DNA of 40,045 bases from an uncultured Hungatella sp. (lineage in GTDB: Bacteria; Bacillota; Clostridia; Lachnospirales; Lachnospiraceae), in contig CAJUFP010000036.1 of NCBI GenBank assembly GCA_910585645.1, forward strand, positions 1 to 40,045, given 5' to 3'. A program made the translations under genes and the position numbers. This document shows, in pieces, positions 33,237 to 40,045 of the stretch. The notes under the pieces are model-generated. The model was not told the origin of the DNA and did no database searches. It saw only the letters and a list, made by a program, of their open reading frames with translations. Position 1 is the first letter of the stretch, and every line of letters starts with the position of its first letter.

Positions 33237-33265
33237 ACTATATCATAGATTTGTTTGTTCTTCAA
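33237..33265 (-). promoter_or_regulatory. Promoter of the winged-helix/FRG/AIPR operon
   Basis: The minus strand has TTGAAG (33260-33265), a 17-bp spacer and TATAGT (33237-33242). The transcript would start near 33230 with a leader of about 20 nt. GAACAAAAAAC and GAACAAACAAA words lie on and just upstream of the -35 and could be operator half-sites. Confidence 0.7.
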
Positions 33266-33419
33266 TAGTTTTTTGTTCATTATTCATTAAAAAGTTTTAA
33301 ATTGACCACCCTATGTCAGCCCCACTGGGCCTTAGGGCCTGGACGAATTTTCAAGATCGCTCCTTTAGAACTATCAATATATGCTACTGTCGTCCTGGTC
33401 CGGATTCTTTGCGATTTTC

Positions 33420-33450
33420 TTTCCCCCACAAAATCGGCCATTTTCCCCCA
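33420..33450. repeat. CCCCCA repeat pair, left of the tRNA fragment
   Basis: TTTCCCCCACAA (from 33420) and CATTTTCCCCCA (33439-33450) are two copies of a CCCCCA core about 23 bp apart. The same pair recurs at 33682-33712, and a single inverted copy (GGGGGAAATGGGC) is at 33647-33659. Such repeats beside an attachment core may be arm-type integrase sites. Confidence 0.5.
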
Positions 33451-33507
33451 ATTTTGCCTACAGAAGACTTACTTAACCCTTATGTAAGACTTATAGAGAA
33501 AAAACAA

Positions 33508-33541
33508 AAAAGTGCGTAAACCTCGATGTTTACGCACTTTT
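33508..33541. terminator. Terminator downstream of the tRNA-Thr fragment
   Basis: AAAAGTGCGTAAAC (33508-33521) pairs perfectly with 33528-33541 around a 6-nt loop, with A- and T-runs on the two sides. On the minus strand it follows the tRNA-Thr fragment by 28 nt, as a native tRNA terminator would. Confidence 0.85.
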
Positions 33542-33568
33542 CTGCCTCTTAAAACCCTTTATTTTCAA

Positions 33569-33613
33569 AGCTCCCGGCCGGATTCGAACCGGCGACCTAC
33601 GCATTACGAATGC
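33569..33613 (-). tRNA. 3' half of tRNA-Thr (CGT anticodon), attachment-site remnant
   Basis: On the minus strand the fragment gives the anticodon loop TTCGTAA, the 3' anticodon stem TGCGT, variable loop AGGTC, T-stem GCCGG/CCGGC with loop TTCGAAT, and acceptor strand CGGGAGC. The 5' half is absent: upstream of the loop only GCA still matches, and the next pair is an A-G mismatch. A gene cut at the anticodon loop is what site-specific integration leaves. CCA is not encoded. It cannot make a functional tRNA. Confidence 0.82.
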
Positions 33614-33681
33614 TTATGCCGTTTATTATATTTTTCTTGTATTTACGGGGGAAATGGGCAATGATCATGCATCAGAATTTC

Positions 33682-33712
33682 TTTTCCCCCACAATATAGC
33701 ACATTTCCCCCA
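33682..33712. repeat. CCCCCA repeat pair, right of the tRNA fragment
   Basis: TTTTCCCCCACAA and CATTTCCCCCAC (from 33702) repeat the arrangement at 33420-33450 with about 21 bp between cores. The region 33614-33933 otherwise shows no gene. Confidence 0.5.
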
Positions 33713-33933
33713 CTTCGCAATATTTTTTGAAAAAATAGTATTCATTGGATTTTTGTGGTGGTCGCCTGTCTCCATCTTTTCCAAATGTATTCATCCATTA
33801 GAAACTATCACTTTTCCAGATTTTAGGCAAGGGAAAAATTCCAACATGATGTCCCCCAACGGCGTACACCATGCCAATCCAGCATAATCATGAGAATTAT
33901 CATCATGTAACCATATATCATGCAGGATATCGA

Positions 33934-35556
33934 CTATTTGTTCTTTTTATATTCCTCAATCACACAAGTATGTCCCTTTTTCTTGTCATAATTGATTCCT
34001 ACCAAAAGAATCTTCCCTGTATATCCCTCCAGCCAGTCTATATACTGTTTGTCTTTAATCTGAGCGATAGCTCCTTTGGCGGACTGATTCCATTTCAATT
34101 CCACCACCAGAGCCGGTCTGTCCATATCCCGTTTTGGCAGGTACACCACATCCGCAAATCCTTTCCCCGATGGCAGTTCCAGAAGCGGATTCATATAATA
34201 AGCTTTTGCGCTGTAATAGGCCATTAGAACCGTACAGGTAAGGGAATTCTCATTGTTGTATTTGAGCATAGAGGCCGTCTCATTGTGAATCGCAGCTACT
34301 CCCTGGGCAACGGCTTCCCCATCCAGTTCCCAGGTGCTTTGAAGCAGTCCATCCGAACGCTTTAGCGCCTGTACCAGCCCGTCCCATCCTCCTGCTTTGA
34401 CGGACCTCATAAACTCTCTGGCAATCTCCTGGTTCGGGATAAATACTTCTGAAGTCCTTTCATCAAAGGACAGATATCCAAGATGCAGCAACAACGTAAG
34501 CACATCATCCTTGCTTTTAAAGGTGGTCATATCATTTTGGCTGGTAGACGGATCGATTTCGCAGCGCACATCGCTGAGCATACCGATCACAGATTCCTTT
34601 AACCCGTCAAAATTCATGTCTATATAAATCTTTAAGGCTTCATATGTCTCCGTCCCAGTCCAATAACTACGAAAACTTTTGCTGTCCATCAGTTCCGTTA
34701 CAGCCTGGGGATTATAAATATGAAAATCTCCAATCAGATAACCGTCATACCACTCCTTTGTTTTTCCATAATCTATGCCATACTTCCCGCAAAGAGTCTC
34801 TACTTCCTTCTCCGTAAAACCAAAATATTCAGCAAAAGGCCCTGGATTCAGCATGGAAAATTCCTTAAAAATATTAATAGCTGAGCCCCCCAGGGGGCCT
34901 TCTCTTCTGCCTTCGGCAGAATTCACCTTGTGTTCCCCATACTTTTTAATAGGAAGTATTCCGGTCATATATGCCAGTTCCACATATTCCGCGCCTTTAA
35001 AAAGCCCTCGGAGGAAATCCAGATAACCTTTTTGTATCTCCTGCCGTTCTTTCGCAAACCGAAACACACAGTCCCATTCATCAATAATAAATATAAATCC
35101 TTCTTTTGTATGGGCATAAATCTGCCCCAGCACGCCAGGAAGCCCATATTGATCCACGACAAAACAACCGCCATATTCCGCTTCCAGTTCCCGGATCACT
35201 GCTTCCTGTATCTTATCGATAAAAATATCAAGATGGGATTCGTCAAAGAGGAAACGCTGAATATCCAGCCGTATTACATTATGCCGGTTTAAATGTGTCA
35301 GAAATGACTCTTCATTTTCAATTTTTCTGCCGGCAAATAATTCTCCTGAATCACAGCCCTTCCCATAGTAAGCAGCAAGCATATCCGCAGCCATAGACTT
35401 TCCAAAACGGCGGGGACGGCTTACACAGATATATTTTACTCTTGATCGATTGAGCCTCTGGTTTATGAGAGCAATCAACTTTGTCTTGTCAATGTAAATA
35501 TCATCCGTCACTGCCTGCCAAAACGCTTCATTCCCCGGATTCAGATACAGTCCCAT
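33934..35556 (-). CDS. AAA-ATPase-like protein with PD-(D/E)XK nuclease domain
   Basis: A 540-residue protein of the common AAA-ATPase-like/PD-(D/E)XK family of gut Firmicutes and Bacteroidetes. The ATPase part has SRPRRFGKSMAADML as a P-loop variant (GKS 52-54) and FIFIIDEWDCVF as Walker B (Asp159, Glu160). The C-terminal nuclease part has GFADVVYL and VVELKWN, the D and ExK of the fold. A 15-residue segment (210-224) interrupts the conserved KKYGEH-SAINIFKEF stretch and is encoded by the palindromic insertion at 34885-34929. AAGGAG precedes the ATG. The family is often in accessory DNA; a role in DNA turnover or defence is suspected but unproven. Confidence 0.85.
   Translation of the reverse strand: MGLYLNPGNEAFWQAVTDDIYIDKTKLIALINQRLNRSRVKYICVSRPRRFGKSMAADMLAAYYGKGCDSGELFAGRKIENEESFLTHLNRHNVIRLDIQRFLFDESHLDIFIDKIQEAVIRELEAEYGGCFVVDQYGLPGVLGQIYAHTKEGFIFIIDEWDCVFRFAKERQEIQKGYLDFLRGLFKGAEYVELAYMTGILPIKKYGEHKVNSAEGRREGPLGGSAINIFKEFSMLNPGPFAEYFGFTEKEVETLCGKYGIDYGKTKEWYDGYLIGDFHIYNPQAVTELMDSKSFRSYWTGTETYEALKIYIDMNFDGLKESVIGMLSDVRCEIDPSTSQNDMTTFKSKDDVLTLLLHLGYLSFDERTSEVFIPNQEIAREFMRSVKAGGWDGLVQALKRSDGLLQSTWELDGEAVAQGVAAIHNETASMLKYNNENSLTCTVLMAYYSAKAYYMNPLLELPSGKGFADVVYLPKRDMDRPALVVELKWNQSAKGAIAQIKDKQYIDWLEGYTGKILLVGINYDKKKGHTCVIEEYKKNK
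34885..34929. repeat. 45-bp in-frame insertion with two palindromes
   Basis: The segment carries GCCCCC-CA-GGGGGC (34885-34898) and TTCTGCC-TTC-GGCAGAA (34905-34921), two adjacent hairpins. It adds exactly 15 codons to the ATPase gene. The flanking protein sequence reads as an uninterrupted family motif when it is removed. This resembles mobile palindromic elements that insert in frame, such as Rickettsia palindromic elements, but I recognise no named family. Confidence 0.6.
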
Positions 35557-35657
35557 AAGATCTATCTCCTTACCCCTGGCACTCCAATCCTACGCAAAGC
35601 GATTCTTGTCACTGCTCTTTGAATGGGTATTTTTGCACATATACTACTTCTGGTTTC

Positions 35658-35687
35658 ATCTTACCATAAAACCTGTTCTTGTGACAA
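35658..35687 (-). promoter_or_regulatory. Promoter of the AAA/nuclease gene
   Basis: The minus strand has TTGTCA (35682-35687), an 18-bp spacer and TAAGAT (35658-35663), about 95 nt before the start at 35556. The rest of 35557-35754 shows no gene. Confidence 0.4.
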
Positions 35688-35754
35688 GATAATATCAGGA
35701 GCCCTTTTCGTTTTGCTTTTGGCTTCTTTGCGGTCTTACCTACATCTATGCCTC

Positions 35755-35928
35755 TTACTCACTCCTAGTCTTTTTCACCACATATTCAATTACTTTTCCA
35801 CCTATAATTGAACTTTATTTCTTTCCTTTTCTGACATATTTATGTTTCTGAGCAATATTTTCCAACACTTCTTCTGATATTTTCATAATAATTTTACTTG
35901 TATAAACACTGATACTCTTATGCTTCAA
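35755..35928 (-). pseudogene. Decayed partial copy of the adjacent 118-residue gene
   Basis: The frame reads SISVYTSKIIMKISEEVL, then NIAQKHKYVRKGKK, an in-frame TAA (35815-35817), then SSIIGGKVIEY. It aligns with ISAYTRKIIMKMSDKVL, DIAQKYEYVREGVK and SVMGGKVLEH of the gene at 35918-36274. It is a tandem duplicate broken by a stop codon and missing both ends. The neighbour's stop codon lies inside the junction. Confidence 0.75.
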
Positions 35929-36274
35929 AGAAATTTAGCCATGCACAGGACATATTTATAAAAGCTATTTTCATTTTCCCATTTGCATATAATATTGCCC
36001 AACCATTTCTCGCAAAATATATTGTTGGACCTTCCTCACGCTCTTGCTTCCAGCCCTCTCTCAAAATTGCTTCCGCCTCATGTTCAAGAACCTTTCCGCC
36101 CATAACTGACTTTACTCCTTCCCTGACATATTCATATTTCTGGGCAATATCCTCCAGCACTTTGTCCGACATTTTCATAATGATTTTTCTTGTATAGGCG
36201 CTGATACGGCTATTTTCCAAAAGCTGATCCAATCGTGCCATAATATCTGCATATTCTGCCTTCAAAGTTTCCAT
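35918..36274 (-). CDS. Small conserved protein, function unknown
   Basis: A 118-residue protein. Residues 1-75 are helical and charged and contain the block YEYVREGVKSVMGGKVLEHE, which recalls the C-terminal region of larger Lachnospiraceae proteins (possibly of the Rpn nuclease/transposase group); I cannot confirm that. Residues 76-118 are unlike the rest and may be a frame created by the duplication behind it. AAGGACAG lies just before the ATG. The IS91-like element starts 13 bp upstream of the ATG and may have separated the gene from its promoter or from a longer N-terminal part. A truncated gene is quite possible. Confidence 0.5.
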   Translation of the reverse strand: METLKAEYADIMARLDQLLENSRISAYTRKIIMKMSDKVLEDIAQKYEYVREGVKSVMGGKVLEHEAEAILREGWKQEREEGPTIYFARNGWAILYANGKMKIAFINMSCAWLNFFEA

Positions 36275-36287
36275 TCTGTCCTTATCA

Positions 36288-36300
36288 CAATTGTACCAAG
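36288..36300. repeat. Left 13-bp inverted end of the IS91-like element
   Basis: CAATTGTACCAAG here is the exact reverse complement of 38746-38758. Just inside it, GTCGC-TAGC-GCGAC (36300-36313) forms a small hairpin. Confidence 0.6.
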
Positions 36301-36340
36301 TCGCTAGCGCGACGGCTAGCCCCAGTTACATGAAACCACC

Positions 36341-36429
36341 ACTTTTTTTCAAAAAAAGTAGCAGTTTTTGGATATATGTTGTATAGTTGAGTTACCACAC
36401 CTAACTTTAAACATATACCCAAGGACTGC
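36341..36429. repeat. Left-end hairpins of the IS91-like element
   Basis: ACTTTTTTT-C-AAAAAAAGT (36341-36359) is a perfect palindrome. It is followed by a long imperfect hairpin in which 36361-36380 pairs with 36410-36429 at 17 of 20 positions, plus wobble pairs. Such structures fit the terminus or origin of a rolling-circle element, or a block to read-through into the recombinase gene. Confidence 0.6.
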
Positions 36430-36548
36430 TATGTTTAGTTTAACATGTTTTCTCACTCTTAACAACTGCATTTTTTACTTTTCTCGTCCACCCCCCTTTG
36501 GATGATCTTCACCATTCTTATCGTTCATCTTTCAAAGGAGGTTCCATT

Positions 36549-37415
36549 ATGGACAATTATCTTAACATTTACAGGGAAATGATCTCCCTCCGCGGTCTTA
36601 CGGACCACACACTTATATCCTACTCCACCTATATTTCCGCTTACCTGCATTACCTTTCCGTCTTCCTTCACAAACTTCCTGAAGACGTCTCCTGGCAGGA
36701 ACTGCGGGATTTTATCCGCTGGCTACAGAATGAGCGCTCACTCTCTGACAGGACCATCAACTGCGCCATCTCACAGCTGCGCTTTTTTACCATCTATGTC
36801 CTCCACTTGCCATGGGATGATACACAGCTTCCCTTTCGTAAATTCGATCATTATCTCCCTTATGTCCCTTCTAAACAGGAGACCTGGGACTTCCTTTCTT
36901 CCATTCCGGATCTGAAGCAGAAGACCATGGCTACCATTATGTACTCGTCCGGGCTGCGCGTTGGCGAAGTCTGCTCTCTGCGCTATGACGATGTGCAGCG
37001 TAAAAACCTGCGGCTCCACATCTCCCATGGCAAAAACCGCCATGACCGTTATGCCATCCTTTCCAAAACTGCCCTTGACCTGCTCACCCACTACTGGTTC
37101 GCCTATGGCAGGCCAAGGGGGTATCTCTTTCCAAAACAGAACGGGCTTGACAAGCCTATTGACACCTCCTTCCTCTCCAGGCATATCCATGCCCATGAGG
37201 ACAGGCTCGGCTGGGAACGCAGGCTTACCTGCCATTCTTTCCGACACGCTTTCGGAACTCACCTCTATGAAGACGGGGTGGACTTACTTACGATCAAAGC
37301 CCTGATGGGGCACAGATCCCTTAATTCCACCACCCTTTATGTCCATCTGGCTTCCAATGGCACAGGTTCTGCCATCAGCCCTTTTGACCGCATGGCAGGG
37401 AGTAACCGTGGCTGA
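36549..37415 (+). CDS. Tyrosine recombinase of the IS91-like element
   Basis: A 288-residue integrase of the XerC/D type. Residues 1-90 form the SAM-like core-binding domain. The catalytic set is visible: Arg in SSGLRVGEVCSLR, Lys in ISHGKNRHDRY, His-x-x-Arg in CHSFRHAFGTH, His in LMGHRS and Tyr in TTLYVHL. AGGAGG stands seven bases before the ATG; an in-frame start 17 codons upstream is rejected. The stop lies inside the start of the transposase gene (8-nt overlap). It probably helps resolve or target the element's insertion intermediates (inference from the conserved pairing). Confidence 0.9.
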   Translation: MDNYLNIYREMISLRGLTDHTLISYSTYISAYLHYLSVFLHKLPEDVSWQELRDFIRWLQNERSLSDRTINCAISQLRFFTIYVLHLPWDDTQLPFRKFDHYLPYVPSKQETWDFLSSIPDLKQKTMATIMYSSGLRVGEVCSLRYDDVQRKNLRLHISHGKNRHDRYAILSKTALDLLTHYWFAYGRPRGYLFPKQNGLDKPIDTSFLSRHIHAHEDRLGWERRLTCHSFRHAFGTHLYEDGVDLLTIKALMGHRSLNSTTLYVHLASNGTGSAISPFDRMAGSNRG

Positions 37416-38565
37416 GTACCATATCCGTCAGATTTTCGAACACTCTTACCAGCAGTATGAAAAAACGGCTTCCTGTCTGACGGATGTACAAAGAAAAGCC
37501 GCCCATGCTATCCGCATCTGCAAATCCGGAAAACTTGGCTGCAACGTCAGCCAGTGTACGGACTGCGGACACATAGAATTCCATAACAATTCCTGCCGTA
37601 ACCGAAGCTGCCCCGAATGCCAGGGCGTCCTCAAAGAGATCTGGGTGGACAAACGCAGGGCTGAGGTCATTGACGCGCCCTATTTTCATGTGGTATTTAC
37701 TCTTCCTCATGAACTGAATCCTCTTATTTACTGCAACCAGAAGCTTCTGTACGGCCTGCTCCACACCTGCTGTGCCGAAACCCTCCTGGAACTGGCCGCT
37801 GATAAAAAATATCTCGGCGCTCTTCCAGGCATCATCCAGGTACTTCACACATGGAACCAGGAGCTGGATTACCATGTGCATATGCACTGCATCCTTTCCG
37901 CGGGCGGCCTGACAAAAGACCATAAAATACGCCTTTCTTCCGGTAAGTTTTTTATCCCTGTCAAAGTCCTCAGGGATAAATTCAAAGGAAAATACATGGC
38001 CTGCCTTTCCAGACTATATGAAAATGGCTCCCTTGTTTTTTCTTCTTCCTGCAGCCATCTGAAAAATGACGACTGCTTCCGGGAATGGAAAAATAAGCTT
38101 TATGAAAAAGACTGGTGCCCCTACATAAAAGAGACCTTTAACGGCTTCGGCAATGCCATTGAGTATCTTGGGCGCTACACACATAAGATCTCCATCTCCA
38201 ACAGCAGGATTCTTTCTGTTACACAAGATACCGTTACCTTCTCCGCCAGGAGTTTAAAGCCAGGCGGCCCAAAACGTCAGATCACGCTGGACCACATGGA
38301 ATTCATCCGGCGCTATTTAATGCATGTGCTTCCAGCAGGTTTTCAGAAGATCCGCTACTATGGTTTTCTTAATAACCGCATGAAAACGCGTAACCTCAGG
38401 CTCATCTTTAAACTTCAGGGAGGCCAGCGGTTTTGCCGCCTTTATGCCGGCATGACTATGGCAGAACTGCTTAAGAGTGTGTGGAACTTCGATATCCGCA
38501 TTTGTCCGGAGTGTGGATGTGCTTCCATGAAGCTGCTTGGGAGGATGCATGTGCCTTCCGGATAA
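37408..38565 (+). CDS. IS91-family transposase (Zn-binding, HUH/Y2)
   Basis: A 385-residue rolling-circle transposase. The N-terminal zinc domain shows CTDCGHIEFHNNSCRNRSC with a following CPEC-type pair. The HUH motif is YHVHMHCILSAGG, and the catalytic Tyr region is EYLGRYTHKIS. The C-terminus has a further CPECG zinc knuckle. The start is GTG at 37408, since GGGAG lies five bases upstream; a longer frame beginning at 37339 lies inside the recombinase gene. It nicks one strand at the element's end and drives rolling-circle transfer. All motifs are present, so it may be active. Confidence 0.9.
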   Translation: MAEYHIRQIFEHSYQQYEKTASCLTDVQRKAAHAIRICKSGKLGCNVSQCTDCGHIEFHNNSCRNRSCPECQGVLKEIWVDKRRAEVIDAPYFHVVFTLPHELNPLIYCNQKLLYGLLHTCCAETLLELAADKKYLGALPGIIQVLHTWNQELDYHVHMHCILSAGGLTKDHKIRLSSGKFFIPVKVLRDKFKGKYMACLSRLYENGSLVFSSSCSHLKNDDCFREWKNKLYEKDWCPYIKETFNGFGNAIEYLGRYTHKISISNSRILSVTQDTVTFSARSLKPGGPKRQITLDHMEFIRRYLMHVLPAGFQKIRYYGFLNNRMKTRNLRLIFKLQGGQRFCRLYAGMTMAELLKSVWNFDIRICPECGCASMKLLGRMHVPSG

Positions 38566-38745
38566 AGCTGTATTCTCTCATATTTTTTTCAAGGCCTCCC
38601 AATGGAAGGTCTGTAAAGCATGCCATAAAATATGGATAACAAAAAATAAGGCCTTGTTTTTGGGCCATTTTCCCACCCATTGCTTCATACCGGACCTTCA
38701 AGGAAAGATACTATCCCCATATACATAACGGCCACCCGTCCGCGC

Positions 38746-38758
38746 CTTGGTACAATTG
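38746..38758. repeat. Right 13-bp inverted end of the IS91-like element
   Basis: CTTGGTACAATTG, the reverse complement of 36288-36300. The transposase stop is 180 bp upstream; the stretch 38566-38745 shows no gene. Confidence 0.6.
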
Positions 38759-38773
38759 GAAAGAATCACATTC

Positions 38774-38811
38774 AGAGCAGTTTTATCTTTTGTATAAAGC
38801 TGCTCTTTTTG
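38774..38811 (+). terminator. Rho-independent terminator
   Basis: AGAGCAGTTTTAT (38774-38786) pairs with ATAAAGCTGCTCT (38794-38806), one G-U, followed by TTTT. It lies just outside the right 13-mer and ends transcription coming from the transposase side. Confidence 0.8.
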
Positions 38812-38842
38812 TCTGCTCTGAATCTGATACTTTCCTAAAGCA

Positions 38843-39991
38843 TTATAATGCGGTCCCCCTGGTTGGGACATAGAAATGATCCATGTTCACACTCTCCAGC
38901 ATGAGCAGCCGTTTCTTTTTATCTATGCCTCCCGCATATCCCGTTAAACTCCCATCAGAACCCACCACACGATGGCACGGTACAATAATTGAAATTTCAT
39001 TATGTCCTACCGCTCCTCCTACCGCCTGAGCTGACATTCGTTCCAGCCCTCTTTCCCTGGCAAGCCGTTTTGCCAGCCCGCCATAGGTAATAGTCTCCCC
39101 ATAAGGAATTTCCCGCAGAAGCTTCCAGACCTGCTGCCTGAATTCGGAACCAATCATATGGACAGGAGGCATAAAATCCGGTTCACGGCCGGAAAAATAA
39201 ATGTCCAGCCACTTTTTTACAGCATCAAAAACAGGAACGTTTCTCTCCTCATGCTCCGGGTCAGCGCTGCCGTCCAATACAATCTCCCCGCTTACTAACT
39301 TTTGGGCCAGTGCTAAAATACATCTTGACCGGGAAGCAATCACTCCCAAAACTCCCAGATGTTCCTCTATGGGCCTCGGCAGAGCAATGATATCTTCTGC
39401 TGTTGGGAATGTATGTGTCAGTCCCTCTATTCCTGTTTCCATTGGACTGCCATAGGTCTTTGCTATCTTTCCCGCCAGTGTGCCGGCCGCTTTCACGGTG
39501 ATCTGCTGTCCCAAAACAGCCCTCACCGCCATCTCAAAGGATTCAAAACATCCAGGTACACGGATTCCGGGAATACAACTCCCGGGACGAATCTCATTCA
39601 TTGTCTGTAAAGCCTCATACACTACATTCGGCTCGCAGTATAAATCAAAGAGCCGCTTTACCCTTGCCAGTACCTGGGGCAATACCGGAAGAAGCGTATC
39701 ACTGAGCGATACCACAAGGACGTTCTTTTTCGGATGATTCTTAACACTGATAAAGCCGCAGAAGGTTTTTTCCTCCCTGCCTTTTATACGGACCGTCCGC
39801 ATATAGGCTCCGTCTTTTACAAGCTCTACCCCCGGAATCGCACGCTGGGAAAGAAACTCCAGAATTTCCTCCCAGCGGTAAGGAGGGTGATACCCAAGAG
39901 AAACGGTTATCTCACTTGTCTGCCGTTTTCCTTTTGCTATATTTTTCCGCAGATCCGTAGGCGATAAATGATACTGTTTTTTAAATAAATC
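38843..39991 (-). pseudogene. Truncated AlkA/Ogt chimera (DNA repair)
   Basis: The frame is open for 382 codons below an in-frame TAG at 39992-39994. It begins inside the last helix of an AraC-type domain (DLFKKQYHLSPTDLRK), continues with the AlkA N-domain (GYHPPYRWEEILEFLSQRAI) and the start of the HhH glycosylase domain (AVRAVLGQQITVKAAGTLAG), then jumps after GSADPE into an O6-alkylguanine methyltransferase domain (FRQQVWKLLREIPYGETITY, acceptor Cys in IVPCHRVVGSDGS, GYAGG). The glycosylase half with the helix-hairpin-helix and catalytic Asp is missing, as are the Ada zinc domain and most of the AraC domain. A start at 39802 (ATG with GGAG before it) could give 319 residues with a working methyltransferase. 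I read it as a deletion product of adjacent ada-alkA and ogt genes. Confidence 0.7.
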
Positions 39992-40045
39992 CTATAATTG
40001 AGCAAATTTGAAATATTACCAAAATTAAAAAAAGTGGATAAAAAA
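39992..40045. other. AT-rich right edge
   Basis: Very AT-rich sequence without a recognisable gene. It begins with a stop codon in the AlkA frame and TAATTGAGCAAAT, a shortened form of the 18-bp word at 101 and 20617, so the break in the repair gene falls at this word. Confidence 0.4.

Larger units (their letters stand above)
36288..38758 (+). mobile_element. IS91-like element with tyrosine recombinase and Y2 transposase
   Basis: About 2.47 kb, bounded by 13-bp inverted copies of CTTGGTACAATTG. It carries a tyrosine recombinase and an overlapping HUH (Y2) transposase on the plus strand, a gene pair known in part of the IS91 family. The CTTG at the inner edge recalls the GTTC/CTTG tetranucleotides at IS91-type junctions. 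The exact ends are inferred: classical IS91 elements lack inverted repeats, so the 13-mers could instead be part of a shared target or of two merged elements. Confidence 0.7.

Noticed and set aside
33420..33712. Plasmid-type iterons
   Set aside because: Only a few CCCCCA copies with unequal spacing, no Rep gene and no AT-rich melting region beside them; attachment-site arms fit better next to the tRNA fragment.
35623..35811. 62-codon plus-strand frame
   Set aside because: It overlaps the decayed gene copy on the other strand and the probable promoter of the AAA/nuclease gene, with no ribosome site.

Overview
The window reads as a piece of a Clostridia chromosome, most like the Lachnospiraceae (Enterocloster/Hungatella/Lachnoclostridium type). 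The grounds are a moderately GC-rich chromosome, strong AGGAGG ribosome sites, a reverse rubrerythrin next to a PerR-like regulator, a stand-alone RelQ-type alarmone synthetase, KtrAB, and an IS91-like element carrying its own tyrosine recombinase. The assignment is inference from gene content; no 16S gene or other species marker is present.

Positions 1-4250: an MFS carrier, a family III CoA-transferase and, divergently, a YkvI-type membrane protein. All three have a GG-N10-GC (sigma-54) promoter, so they look like one RpoN regulon for taking up and activating a small carboxylate. Positions 4336-7765: a GNAT acetyltransferase and a DUF2156 protein (4-nt overlap), then a MATE exporter. Positions 7942-13642: ktrB, ktrA and both halves of a heterodimeric ABC exporter, mostly with 4-nt overlaps. 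Positions 13676-20434: a toxin-first PIN-domain pair, a ZnuABC-type metal importer, a CcdA-thioredoxin fusion, a Cof-type HAD phosphatase and a lipoprotein related to trigger factor. Nearly all of 4336-20434 lies on the minus strand with short gaps.

Positions 20641-25380 form a second minus-strand operon: an S1-domain RNA-binding protein, relQ, a membrane-bound glycerophosphodiesterase and dtd. Its upstream region is unusual: a TATAAT promoter, a 20-bp perfect inverted repeat, a GCGAGC-rich stretch and about twelve 45-bp tandem repeats before the S1 start. A divergent promoter faces a PHP phosphatase gene, with a possible structured RNA between. Positions 26900-28105 hold a PerR-like gene and reverse rubrerythrin, each with a TTGACA promoter followed by a related AT-rich palindrome, which suggests joint peroxide control.

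Positions 28106-40045 are accessory. There is a broken YgiT-type zinc-finger gene, a HAD phosphatase, and a three-gene operon (winged-helix-like protein, FRG-domain protein, AIPR protein) with its own promoter, the best candidate here for an uncharacterised anti-phage system. Next to it is the 3' half of a tRNA-Thr gene cut at the anticodon loop, flanked by repeated CCCCCA motifs, which marks an integration site. Beyond it are an AAA-ATPase/PD-(D/E)XK gene carrying a 45-bp in-frame palindromic insertion, a duplicated and decayed small gene, the IS91-like element with 13-bp inverted ends, and an AlkA/Ogt chimera that has lost both the Ada N-terminus and the glycosylase active-site half.

All functions are read from motifs and remembered family features; no database search was run.
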